Notes under the pieces: model-generated | What the model saw: the letters and a program-made list of their open reading frames with translations, nothing else | Databases searched by the model: none | What the model was told of the DNA's origin: nothing | Shown: positions 1-11,241 of the stretch, one piece after another | Layout of the letters: each line of letters begins with the position of its first letter | How positions within the stretch are numbered: the first letter of the stretch is position 1 | Translations under genes and position numbers: made by a program | Source: Blastocystis hominis | Lineage: Eukaryota; Sar; Bigyra; Opalinata; Blastocystidae | NCBI RefSeq assembly: GCF_000151665.1 | Contig: NW_013171838.1 | Span: forward strand, 1,236,107 to 1,300,106 | DNA length: 64,000 nucleotides | Reading direction: 5' to 3'

Positions 1-2758
1 TTTGGACAAGATTAGCGAGAATGGAAGAAACATCTATGAATCAAATCAAATCAATCAAACTATACTCGAAATTGATTTCGATCGAACCCACTTGAATGAA
101 TCAGGTAGTTTGACATTTCGAAGATTTGGAATATCTAAATACTATCAATATTCCATATTCAGAAATACTTGCCAATGTCACTACACGAGGATAATGGAAA
201 CTACGATCTACAGAAGTTATTGATGTTAGATTTGGAAGATCTACAAAACAAATCATAACCAATCAATTCATTCATACTTCGCATTATCAATGAACTTGAA
301 ACATCATTTCTTCCTTGAAGTGCATAATAACCGAGTTGAATGGATTGTAATGATGGAAGATCTACATCAATCATTTCATTCGAATTCATTCAATACTTTC
401 AATTATTGTTGAGAAGGAATCAGAGAATGCATAATTACCTAATGTAATGGATTGTAGATTTGGAAGATCTATGCATCATTCAAATATTCAATATCATATC
501 AATACCTCGAATCACAAATGAACTACCCCAGAAATTGCTTGAATCACGTCCAATTGTACCAATTTGAATGGATTGTAATTGTGGTAGATTCTTCAATTCA
601 AATTCGCCTCCAAAATCACTGAAACTGTATTTATCAATTTGAATGGATTCCAATGACTCACAATTCAATATGTGGAATGATTTCGATTCATCATTTCCAT
701 CATAATTCTTCTCTTGAGTAAATGAATTGCTTCCGATTTTGATAGTTTTCAATCGATTCAATCCATCGATTTTGAATGTTTTCACTGATTCAAAACTACC
801 ATCGCCAATTTCAATTGATTCAACTAGAGTAAATCGCGAGAAATCAAATATTGTGTATTCTTTATCCCTACAAGCCCAACTTGGAATGATTATAGAATTG
901 ATAGATGAATTTAACGATTGAATATAGAGTTGACAATCGACAAACGCAGTTAGTGCACCGCAATCTAATGTCAATAAGAAACATGAAAGATACTTTTACA
1001 ATCACTATTCTCTACATAAACAAATGAATCAGGTAGCTCGACATTTTGAAGATTTGGAATATCTAAATAATATCAATATTCAATATTCAGAAATACTTTC
1101 CAATGTCACTACACGAGGATTATAGAAACTACGATAAACAGAAGTTATTGATGTTAGATTTGGAAGATCTACAAATCAAATCATAACCAATCAATTCATT
1201 ATTACTTCGAAGTGTCAATGAACAAAAATCATTATTTCTTCCTTGAAGTGCCCATTCACCGAGTTGAATGGATTGTAATGATGGAAGATCTACATCAATC
1301 ATTTCATTCGAATTCATTCAATACTTTCAATTATTGTCGATAAGGAATCATCGAATGCACGATCACCTAATGTAATGGATCGTAGATTTGGAAGATCTAT
1401 GCATTATCCAAATATTCAATATCATATCAATACCTCGAATCACAAATGAACTACCATAGAAATTGTATGATGTTACTTCCAATTTCACCAATTTGAATGG
1501 ATTGTAATTGTGGACAATTCTTCAATTCAAAATCTCCAGCATAATCACTGAAACTATATTCACCAATTTGAATGGATTCCAATGATTCACAATTCAATAT
1601 GTGGAATGATTTCCATTCATCATATTTATCTCCATAATATTTCTTTTCCTGAGTAAATGAATCACTTCCGATTTTGATAGTTTTCAATCGATTCAATCCA
1701 TCAATCCTAAATGTGTGCACGTTTACAAAGCAATCATGGCCAATTTCAATTCTCTTTAGATAAGGATAATTAGACAATTCAAATATAGTTACATATTTTC
1801 CATATCCTGATTCTACTATGTATGATTCTTGCCTATATCTGATTCCATGTGGTCCATTGTTCGGATAGATTGCTGTGAAATAGATAAAGAAAAGTATGAT
1901 AGAAATTACAGCTACAATCATTGATATATATCTATTCTCCAGTAGTGTTCCATACAATCTTGCTGTATTCAATTTAGAAGGATCGCCTTTCTTTACCTTC
2001 GTATTTTCATCCTTTCCAAATTCTTCGTTTTCTTCTTTTCGTGGATAACCCATTTCCAAACTATCAACAAATCCTCCTTCATACACTTTCTCACCATTCC
2101 TATATTCTATCATTCTATCATCACGAAATTGTTTCAATAATTTCACTTCTTTACCTTCTTTCCATACACTCACACGACTAATCTTTCCATCCTCATAAGA
2201 ATAACAAAACCCTTCACTATTTCCCAACTCATCTTTCTGACTAATTCGAATGATTCTTCCTTTTTCATCCAACTCTTTCCAATATCCCTTTCCCATTTCA
2301 CTCGATGGTACTATATTCAGTTTCTTACCTTTCTTATAATATCCATCAAATACCACGTTGCCATTTTCATCATATTCTTGTCCTCTTCCCTCTCGATATC
2401 CGTTTACAAAGAAACCCTTATAGAACAAAATACCATTTTTACAGAGTGTGCAAGGTCCTGAAGCGATTCCATTCACAAATGTCAGAGTTGCCATTAGAGT
2501 ATTATCCTGAGAATAAATACTCGATTCTCCGTTCATTTTCCCGTTTTTCATTGTTGTTTTGATAAGACAACCTTCATGAGGTTTGCCAACTTCAATATGA
2601 GTGGGACCATTTGTTTCTCTTCTTGACTTTATAGGGAACTGCTCAGAAACGTTGTATTCCCACCACTTGTCTTTTTCGTCAGTGTTATCACTAGCATTGT
2701 TTATTGTTGGTAATTCGATGTTAGTAACGTGAATAGCACCCTTTGGCAGATTACTCAT
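1..2758 (-). CDS. MORN-TM-LRR membrane protein, copy A (3' end cut by window edge)
   Basis: The 5' exon (2758 to about 1430) encodes a hydrophilic N-terminus with MORN-like repeats (about residues 75-215, G-x-Y-x-x-G-x-x-E patterns), one transmembrane helix near residues 275-297 (ISMIVAVISIILFFIYFTA), then leucine-rich repeats of the form LPxLQSIQLG. Downstream each LRR unit is a separate exon: short introns of about 34-41 nt leave after codon position 1 and the next exon resumes with AT, giving D or N before LPxL. About ten such introns restore one reading frame to the window edge. The last exon reads NVSSILANLVQ and the stop lies just outside. Compared with the copies at 480-974 and 51964-52461 there is one extra base near 1470-1480 that breaks the frame and that I could not explain by an intron; it is a real lesion or a sequence error. 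Inferred role: surface receptor or adhesin with repeats outside and MORN repeats inside. Confidence 0.7.
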
Positions 2759-5292
2759 TTACAATCAATAGATAATAGTGTGTAAAAGCCAAGGTAAAAC
2801 CGAATCTACTAGATCCTTGATAATCAAATGATGACTGTCCGTTTTGTGCGTTTCATTTATATCCATTCATATTTGCCTTATCATGTATAACAATCAAAAG
2901 TTTGCATTTAAAAGTAACATGATACGGAAATATAACTCCGCTCATTTATTTCCATTTTAAGGACTATTTCGGTGTTTCCCCACAACATCCAAATTGTTCA
3001 TCTTTGAAGGAAAATCCTAGGATAATTTGTGCTTCTATCATATTGTTGATGATACTCTAACTATAGACAGGATTCTTTGATCTTCTATTGACGTACGACA
3101 ATTTACAAACTCTCTTACTTGCTATACTATTTCTTGATGTGTACTGTAAATCTGCCTAACGAGGTGACAAGAAAACGCCATTTCAATTCAATGTAGCACT
3201 TTCTGGTTTGTTTGTTGCTTTGGTATCAAATATAAATGACGAATATCAAATTGATAATTATTTCCGGTTCTGTAGAAAATGCTATGCCCGGCATGTATTC
3301 AAAACTACGTACTGTATTATGTACAAATGAAAAATATACTTTTCGAATAGAATTAAGTGTAATGATCGCAAATAGCTATTCAGCTAATGTTCAACATAGA
3401 ACGGTCGATAAAAATAGCAAGTATCGAAATGAGTACTAAACTGATTGAATTAATGGGGAATGGCATGATTTTATAGACTGTAGGTCATGCTACAAACGAC
3501 TTAAAGCATAGGTACGTTGCATAATAGGATTATCTTTTGTTTGCACAACATCAATATTATTTATTGTAAAAGTTTATGAATATGTTGTCGCAAGTCTTTT
3601 TTTTGTTTCGTTCTCAAGCATATTCTCTTTAGAAATCGAACAGCCTGTTTGTGAATGTCATACAAGTAGGTGATGTGATTTTTCTCTGAATTACCTTTAT
3701 TTGATTCACTTTACACTCTAGCCAGTATGTATTTATACATGAGTAGAATCGAAGAAACATCAAAGTTGCCAACATTATGGTGTTATTTCTGAACTATATC
3801 AATAACTAACCAGATTATTAGTATCCACTATGACGCGGCCACTTTGAGATGTTTACCGCTGATGCAATTGAAAGCCCTATCGATTTAGTCATATGCATGT
3901 TATCTGTTCCTAGACTCTTTCTCTCAAGCAATCAGATTGAAAGAACCCAATTCCATTCAGAATAACACCTATATCATCATCATTCGCTGACACACAGAAA
4001 CCCAACAAGAAATTCTAAATAAGATCAGCAATCTGGAATTTGATGTAATCGTATTGTTAACTCTCGTAAACAGTAGAAACTGATTTCTCTCATGCTTTTT
4101 CTTATGCAACAGCCACATTTAAACTTTCCATTAAATAATTTTGAAAACTCATTGTAGTTATAAAAAACATGTTGAATTGAAAGAATGCTGTCTTAACTCT
4201 ACTAATAGAGAACGAATTCAACCAGAAGCAGATGATCATAAGCCATTGTTACACTCGTATTACAGTAATCAATCCTATTTTTAACATTATCGATTTTCTA
4301 TACACGAAAGTCTACAGTATTGCGACGTTACTAAACTCAGTGAATCTGAATGTGATAAGACATACTGTGTTTTCACAGTTATCTAAATCCTATTTAGTGA
4401 TACGATTTTACAAATCTGGAATGTACATGTTAATCGTATCATTCATTCATTTATGAGAGGGAACACCAAATCATATTGTCTCAACATTTGTACATGAAAA
4501 AGGATATAGTTGCTGTGGTGCTTTCCTTAAACAAATATAAATAGTGATTGCGCATGCAATCACAGATTCTTCATCTTTCAGCTTTTCCAACACCCATTTT
4601 CACTAAATAATACAAACCTCATATCAGCCCAAAATTCTTGCTGTATAATGCATGTGCTTTCTTAAAGAAAGGATGGGTATATTTTTTGGTACTTTTAACA
4701 AATCCTGTACGAAACCTTCCAGCATTTGGACAAATTGATTTCCCTGAAAGTAATATGAAACATCACTCCACTAAATTCGATTATTGTAATAATGCCTATA
4801 TTTCACTCTATGCCTTTATAAATACTAATTCCATTTATGCTTTTAATTATCCTATCATATCAAGAATAAACGTGAATAATATTGATGATGCTATTTTTTG
4901 ACGATGTGTATTTATAGAAAAACGTAACTTCATTGATATTTAGATAAAAGTGAACCATAGAAAAGGAATTGTTTTTGTAAATTAGTACACTATGAATAGT
5001 GACTAACAACGAAATGGTTAAAGATTTACCTCAACGCTCTTAAACGAGTAGAATAAACGGATTATTGATGATAAGTAAGAGAATCTGTCAACCATTCTAG
5101 ATATCCATTAAACGTAACCTCATCCTTTTTCTTCCCTAAACAATACTACATGCAGTCACCATCTTGATACCATTCTGGTTACCACGAATTGTTGGAGTCA
5201 TGTGTCTCCAAATAGACACCATACTTCACTTACTCATTTTCGAACTTGACGCTTCACTTAATCACATATGATCCAAGTGACTCATATTAATT
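2759..5292. other. AT-rich gene-poor spacer
   Basis: I see no convincing gene here. The first 175 bases upstream of the LRR gene are nearly identical to the region upstream of copy B (54452-54628). Around 3181-3290 the sequence is a more diverged match to 54885-54975. Short open frames at 4232-4456 and 4638-4901 have no recognisable features. One TGTTTGTT lies near 3209 without an obvious gene before it. Confidence 0.6.
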
Positions 5293-6611
5293 ATGATTGT
5301 TCAGCTCTATGTTATGGGGGCTTTGCACCCTCTGGATATTACCGGATGCAACACTGTGAAGGACATCAAGGTCCTTATTTCACGAAGAGTAATTTGTCAG
5401 AGCATTCGCTCTCATTCTTTTAGTATTCGGTTCCTGTCTCTGATCAGCAACTTGTATTTAGAGATAACGAGCTGGATGATGCGAGTCTGGTAATTTTTGT
5501 TGTTACGCGCCAATCATAGATTTCGGATCTTTCAATTAGCAATGATGATATTATTCAGCTTGAATCCATATCGCAATGTATATCTCAGCACTTGATTTGT
5601 TTCTAGCTTCCTTGGAGAATGTATTTTCAATGCTACTCTCTACTCCGGTTGATGAGATCATTAAGCTGTATCGTGAGAACAGTACCTTCCGAGATGAGGT
5701 GAAGAAGAATATTTTCGTATAGTTGTAGCTGAGTTCGATGTTTCCCGATCTTTCTAGAGTTATCACAGCGGGCGATTCAAAGCAGGTCCTCCGGTATTTG
5801 TGTGAATGGGAGTACATGATGCCTAGCTATCTTCTACTGCAGTTTATCAATCTGTACTTCGAGCAAATTGAGGCCGATGTATTTCTATCTCTCTTTTTTG
5901 ATGTCTAACAGAACTATGAAATGGAATTCGACGAAATGGACGAGATGGCTCCCGAGGCGCAGCAGCATGCATTGGACATGATTCATCGCCGAAACCTCGC
6001 TCTCACCCAGGCAATTCCGCTTCGTAAGCGAGGCCTCCACCTGTATCTCCCCGTTACCATCAACAATGTTGCTTTTCGTTCGCTCTTTGACGCCTTCAGA
6101 CGCGTGTGAATTTCGTGGTGGATACCGGAGCTCAGTCAACCGTTATCACCAGCAAGGTCGCAGAGGCCGCGTCGCTGCGTCGTGTGATCAACGAGGCCAT
6201 TCAGCCAATGCTGCTGGGAGTGGGAGTGTCGACTACGGACGGCGCATTGAACGCGTTTGATGTGTGTATTGAGGGAGAGTACTTCGCGACCAGTGCGATG
6301 GGTAGGAAAATAGAGAGAGGAATGAGGGGCAGTGATGCCTGGAGAGACGGAGCGAAGCGCGTGTCTGCTTGGATTGGACTTTTTGAAGAAGTACAAAGCG
6401 GTGATCGATATAGAGAAGGGAGAATTGACGCTGCGACTGGATGGAAAGGAGATTAAGACGCAGGTCGTTGAGAGAACCGTAGGCGTAGGGGAGAGAAGTT
6501 ATGCAGTATGTTGATCCGTTGAAGGAAACACTGGAGGAGGAAGTAGAAGAAGAGGAGGAGGAGGAGGAGGAAGAAGAAGAAGAAGGCGATTCAGGTATGG
6601 CCGAGGAGTAA
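5293..6611 (+). CDS. DDI1: DDI1-like ubiquitin receptor/aspartyl protease
   Basis: Ddi1 proteins are proteasome shuttle factors with an N-terminal ubiquitin-like domain and a dimeric retropepsin-like domain that cleaves polyubiquitinated substrates. Exon 1 (5293-5388) and later exons give a ubiquitin-like start (MIVQLYVMGALHPLDI). After about eight introns of 28-35 nt the protein reaches FVVDTGAQSTVITSKVAEAA, the family's D-[ST]-G-A catalytic motif, and later LLGLDFLKKY, the conserved second-half motif. The C-terminus is an acidic tail of about 20 Glu ending in TAA at 6609-6611. Introns 5389-5423 and 5490-5519 preserve frame, and a 32-nt intron joins the strand before the catalytic loop. This is a host gene, not a retroelement: it has the UBL domain, introns and no polymerase. 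Confidence 0.85.
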
Positions 6612-6728
6612 ATGGAATGGTGGCTTCGATGTATGGATAGAGCAAGATAGAAGATAAAGTGTAGAATCAAGAAAATGAAAAAGAAAGAGAGGTATAACAT
6701 GAATGTCAAATGCTTTTCGAAAACGAAG

Positions 6729-6736
6729 TGTTTGTT
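6729..6736 (+). terminator. TGTTTGTT 3'-end motif of DDI1-like gene
   Basis: Exact octamer 118 nt after the DDI1 stop, the first one downstream. In Blastocystis this motif follows the poly(A) site. Confidence 0.6.
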
Positions 6737-6839
6737 GGAAATATTCTTGATTACTCCGTGCTCTTTCATCTGTGGCTCTTCAACAGCCAAATGGGTTGAC
6801 TCCCATCCATCAGAAAACAATCCCAACTTATTTCCATAC

Positions 6840-9466
6840 ATGAATGTATGTGATCACAATCGATTTCTCTAACAAACAGAGCAAAGACAAAGCTTCTCGC
6901 AACGTCGGTGGCACTTCACGTCCCTACGTTCCCAAACGCAAGGTCCGCACCGAGCGTCGCGTTCTAATCGACCAACTCGATCAAAGAAAACGTTCCTTTC
7001 CTTCGATGCCTCCTAGTTAGTGGTTTCTCTTTCCGTACAGGATCTCGAAAATCTATACTCGCCTCCTCCAATGGCCGAGTCTCTCGCGTCTCTTTCCAAC
7101 GTACTCTCTCTCCATCGTTTCATCATCGCCAGATCAATCCCACTCCGCTCACTCCCTTCTTCCAAACCCCTCTCACCGACGAAGAAGTACCTTCCTCTCT
7201 CTCTTTCCCTCTCAGCTCACTCTCGCTTGGGAACGTGCCCTCGAGGGTCGTCCGCAGCGTTACATCGCTCCCAACGTCGTAACGCCCAGCGACCATTCCG
7301 CCGGTTCGGCCGCTGGCTCGACCGCTGCCGCGGAGGCCGCTCTGGAGGCGGCGTTGCTGCATTCGCAGGCGGTAACCGAGCGAGAGCAGCTTCGAGAGCG
7401 TCGCCGCGGGGGGTTTCGCCGGAATGGCGGGGAGGCGATCGGTAGTTTCTCCCGTCCGATGTTCCACATAACGCAGAGTTTGGATCCGGGAATGGTGGCG
7501 CAGCAGGCGTGCGAAGCCCGCGGCGTGGACCTGAATGAAGAGGAAGTGGATGCGTTGGTGTCTTCGTGGAAGGAGGAAATGAATAATGAAGTGAATAATG
7601 GAGTGAATAATGAAGTGAATAATGAAGTGAATAATGAAGTGAATAATGAAATGAATAATGAAATGAATAATGAAATGAATAATGAAATGAATGATGAAAT
7701 GAATAATGAAATGAATGAGAATGGTGAGGAGAAGGTGTGGACGTTTATTGATGCGCAGGGCTTTGAGAAGGGTCCCTATCCCAACAGCACGATGCGGGCC
7801 TGGATGGAGCAGGGCTTCCTGACGCCCACGCTGATGCTGCGCTATCGCAACGGGCCCTGGAAGCCGCTGCGCTTCTATTTCGCCGATGTCGTGGACGCCT
7901 TTTTGGACGCGCCGGAGAGCGAGAAGGAGCGGAGAATGCCCAGGACCGTCAAGCAGATTCTCCGAAAGAAGGAGTCCGAGCGAGCCGCCAAGGAAACCGG
8001 GGAAACCGGGGAAACCCCACGAAGCTACCCAGTCCCTCCATCCCAATTGATGCACACTGCAGTCGAGGAAACGCCCAATGAAACGCCCTCCCACTCTTTC
8101 AATGAAACGCCCTCCCACTCCTTCGATGAAACGCCCTCCATTTCTTCGCCTGCCGCGCTCCGCTGCCCGCCATCGGGCGTTTCATCCTCGCCGGTGGTTT
8201 CAACGAGTTCTCGGAAGGGGAGTCGCGTGGTGCTGCCCTTGGAGCTGAACTACAGCCACTCCGAGCGTCCTCGCGCGACCCACATCCACGAGTCCATCGA
8301 GGTTTCCCCGGTTTCTCCCTTCTCTCTAGACGGCTCCGTCCAACGCGATCTCCCTCCAAGCCGCGCTGTCTCTGCAGACCTCCGACGCTCTCCAGCGCGA
8401 CGACACGCCCCCTCCGCCCGCGCCGCTCGCCATCGACCTTCTCCACGCCCCCGCGCTCTCCCTGGCGCGCGACGCGCGCTCCGTGCCCCTCGCGCCGCCC
8501 CCAGGATTGGAGCCAGTCCCGCGGAAGCCGGCGCCGCGGCCGACGATCTCGCCGTGGACGAAGCAGCCGCTGGGCGGCGGGGCGGCTCCCGCGGGGAGCG
8601 CGGGGTACAGCAGTCGGATCGGGTGTGCGGTGGAGCGGAGCGAGGAGGAGAGCGCGCGGGAGAGCGTGTGGGGCGTGCGGGCGCCGCAGAACGCGGTGTC
8701 GCTGGCGAGCCTGCTGGAGAGCGAGCGGAGGGAGGAGGAGAAGGCGAGGCCCGCGGCGAAGAAGGGGAAGAACGTGCAGTGGAAGACGGTGGACCTTGCC
8801 GCTCTCGCGCAGCCCGCGCAGCCCGCGCGATTCGCGCAAGCTAATGCAGCGAATGCAGCTACTGATGCAACCAATGGATCCAATGGTACCAGGGGAGATG
8901 GGTCGTCCTTGAGGATCGGTGCGGGCAGTGGAGAAAACGGACTCGGTGGAAGCGGGAAGAAAGGACTGGGAGGAAATGCCGGAGGAAGTCACGTGATCTC
9001 GTTCAAGGAAATCCAGAGACAGCAGCAGGAAGAAAAGGAGAGGCAGAAGCAGAAGCAGAAGGCGGAAACGCAGAAAGGCTGGGGATCGGTGCTTCGGCAG
9101 AATGTGGTCCCCACGTCGCTGATTGCGAGAGAAAAGAAGGAGGAGGAGGCGAAGCAGACAACGCAGACGAAGCAAACGAGCGAAATGAAAGAACCAGTGA
9201 GAAGCTCAAGTTTTTTGGATGGAGCGAAGCAAAAGGCGGGAAAAGTGGAGACGCGAAGAATGGAGGGAACGGAGAATTCCGATGCGTTCGAAGAGTGGTG
9301 TAGAGACCAAATGATGGAGCTGTATGGAAGCGACGATATTTCCCTGCTCGAATTTTGCAGAGATTTGGACGACAGCCAGATCTTGCTCTATTTGCAGGAT
9401 CTGCTGGGAACTTCGAAGCGAGTCACTGCATTTGGGAAAGAGTTTATTCGGAGAAAGCATATGTAG
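6840..9466 (+). CDS. GYF-domain protein (GIGYF-like)
   Basis: GYF domains bind proline-rich ligands; GIGYF proteins act in translational repression with 4EHP. The first exon is ATGAAT followed by a 34-nt intron (6846-6879). The following 30-nt-class introns can be placed (7105-7136, 29 nt near 7186, 28 nt at 8311-8338); the junction near 7016-7040 is unresolved. The GYF core lies at about 7735-7880: W-T-F-I-D-x-x-G-x-x-x-G-P-Y, then MRAWMEQGFL. The C-terminal part contains SFKEIQRQQQEEKERQKQ and a helical domain ending in RRKHM, a layout like GIGYF1/2. An Asn/Glu/Val/Met 12-nt minisatellite lies at 7578-7712. The 3' half is strongly GC-rich. Confidence 0.75.
7578..7712 (+). repeat. In-frame minisatellite (12-nt unit, N-E-V/M-N)
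   Basis: About eleven tandem copies of AATGAAGTGAAT or AATGAAATGAAT inside the GYF gene just before the GYF domain. All units keep frame. Confidence 0.9.
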
Positions 9467-9485
9467 AGAGGAAAGGAAAGATTCA

Positions 9486-9493
9486 TGTTTGTT
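9486..9493 (+). terminator. TGTTTGTT 3'-end motif of GYF gene
   Basis: Exact octamer 19 nt after the TAG stop at 9464-9466. Confidence 0.8.
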
Positions 9494-9611
9494 GGATTTG
9501 AAGACGAATTGAAATAAGATCCCCGCGGGTTGGGAATTTATACCTCAAGTGATATAGAAAAGTTTGTTTCTTGGATTCTGGGATCGCGCTGAGAACGTAC
9601 GAGATTATAAT

Positions 9612-10575
9612 ATGAGTTCGGTACATTATGGAAGGCCCAAGCTTCAAAAGGTCATTAAAGTAGTAAGTTGTTCCAGACTAAATCAGGATGTACGTATATG
9701 TTTGTCTCGCTGATAATCAGAGTTCTCTGAGTGTATATGATGCCTACGAACAGTTGCTCACTCTTCGACTAATGAAGCGAAAAGAGAGCGATTACACATT
9801 CTATGAACCTGGCTCAATTTTTTCTCGTGTCTACAGTGAGTTATTTAGCATATTGACAATGCTCGAAAATGATCTGCACTTTTCACAGCAAACAAAGCTA
9901 GTTGCCTTAAGGTATGCTGCATATATAGCACTCAAATCCAGTTACTTTTGCCGTTTACTCGATTCTGTGTCTTTTCCTGTGTCTCTTTACTGTCCGTATG
10001 CATTTACCTGTGTAATGATTGCCTACAAGTATGAAGAAAACTGTGAAAGAGTGATGTCGGTCGCTGACATCATCTCGTTTCCTAATCGCTTTTGTGAATC
10101 GCTGAGTGAATACAGTCAAATGGAAATGGAGGTGCTCTCTGTGTACGCCATTTTGTCGCATGCTCTCATGATGCGTAGTTTGCAGTGGAATCTTCACTCC
10201 ATCACTGCCTCTCATTTTTTATCTCTCTACACTTCTCCTCTTCTTGCATTCGCTTTCTCTTCAAGAAGAGCAGTTCCCCATTCTCTGGTCGCTTACTGCT
10301 CGTTCTTTCTGGATCTTTTGTCCAGTCTTTACAAGTATAGACAATTTTCCCCGTCGCTGCAAGCAGACGTCTGCTTTTCTGCTGCTTGCCGTTTGCTTCA
10401 TATCGAGTCGGCTCGCGGGCGAGGCATGATGGGTAGATGGGTGTGGGATGGAGAGTATTCGAAGCTCATGAATCCGATGGATTTGGTGTTCTCTGTGGAG
10501 GAAATGCTCTGGGATGACTATTACAGACTCTATCCGGAACATGTCAAGGTCATGGAGAAATGGGCTCTGTGTTAA
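9612..10575 (+). CDS. Cyclin-like protein
   Basis: Exon 1 (9612-9689) starts MSSVHYGRPKLQKVIKV; a 31-nt intron (9690-9720) leads to exon 2 with no frame change. The central part (KLVALRYAAYIALKSSYF, then VMIAYKYEENC) resembles the first helices of a cyclin box, and a second helical half follows (LSEYSQMEMEVLSVYAILS). About 310 residues. Cyclins activate CDKs, but I cannot assign a class. It could also be a cyclin-fold protein without kinase partner. It stops at TAA 10573-10575. Confidence 0.6.
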
Positions 10576-10620
10576 ACTGGGAGTTCTTAGTGTTGCTAGT
10601 TTTGCAATTTGGTGTGGAGT

Positions 10621-10628
10621 TGTTTGTT
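10621..10628 (+). terminator. TGTTTGTT 3'-end motif of cyclin-like gene
   Basis: Exact octamer 45 nt after the stop. Confidence 0.75.
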
Positions 10629-10688
10629 GGAAACGCTGCTTGAATCGATTCTGGCATTTTTGTTGTTGTTGTTGTGGCTGTTTGAATT

Positions 10689-11210
10689 ATGGTAGGAGTG
10701 TGGGCTGGAAAAGTAATGGAGTAGAGCGCGCAAGTAGCTTCGTTCGTTGTTATCCTGAAATAGGTACCAAACTCTCAAAACCAGCAGAGTGCACAGGAAC
10801 AGAAACAGTACGGCGCGCAGGGTAGAGAATGAGATGTAGAGCCCAAGAAGAGGCTAGAAAGAACATGCTTCACTCTCTTATCGATAATGAGGCACGAGCA
10901 CGATGTAATCTTCAGTGCAATGAACTCAGAGATAGTAGGAAGAATTGCTCTTGTCGATCCTGCAAAAGCTCGCAATATTGAAGATCGTATTATCATATTG
11001 GCCCAACAAGGTCAAGTGGCAACAGTAAAAGTTTGTTGGAGGGCTAAATGCCAGGTCACTGATGAGCAAATCAAGCAGATTCTGGAAGGAATGGATACCT
11101 CAACGCACACCACGGTGACGGTTCGTTTCCGCATCCCTGATAAGCCCTAGATCCGTCGCACGAAAGGATTTGATGACGACTCCGATCTCGATCTCGAAGA
11201 AGACTTTTAA
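10689..11210 (+). CDS. PDCD5: PDCD5 homologue
   Basis: PDCD5/TFAR19 is a small conserved DNA-binding and chaperonin-associated protein. The model has an exon that is only ATG (10689-10691), a 33-nt intron, a 9-nt exon (10725-10733), a 30-nt intron (10734-10763), then the body. It reads MSAQVPNSQNQQ, then EEARKNMLHSLIDNEARARL, then RIALVDPAKARNIEDRIIIL, the PDCD5 core (RLxNxxLVxPxKAxxVE). Further introns of 20, 31, 30 and 30 nt restore frame and give the basic/acidic tail ending DLEEDF-TAA at 11208-11210. About 118 residues against 125 in human. The 5' micro-exons are my inference from frame, splice sites and family length. Confidence 0.85.
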
Positions 11211-11226
11211 AACAAACATGTTTGTT
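11211..11226. terminator. Palindromic bidirectional 3'-end motif
   Basis: AACAAACATGTTTGTT is a perfect 16-bp palindrome made of TGTTTGTT on both strands. It begins on the base after the PDCD5 stop and also lies 15-31 nt beyond the end of the convergent RCC1-like gene, so one element can serve both 3' ends. Confidence 0.85.
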
Positions 11227-11241
11227 CCATCATCCACGCAT

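Noticed and set aside
201-1317. Several short minus-strand frames (201-389, 480-974, 1129-1317) as separate small genes or debris
   Set aside because: Phase-1 GT-AG introns join them into one LRR gene, and the same pattern repeats at 51.5-52.5 kb.
4232-4901. Two plus-strand frames in the AT-rich spacer
   Set aside because: Composition is random-like (Ile/Tyr/Asn-rich), with no splice pattern, domain or 3' motif.
5293-6611. Retropepsin-like D-T-G-A motif as a retroelement remnant
   Set aside because: It sits behind a ubiquitin-like domain in an intron-bearing host gene with the DDI1 layout; no reverse transcriptase, integrase or terminal repeats are nearby.
6871-6878. AACAAACA as a minus-strand 3'-end signal
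   Set aside because: It lies inside intron 1 of the GYF gene and no minus-strand gene ends there.
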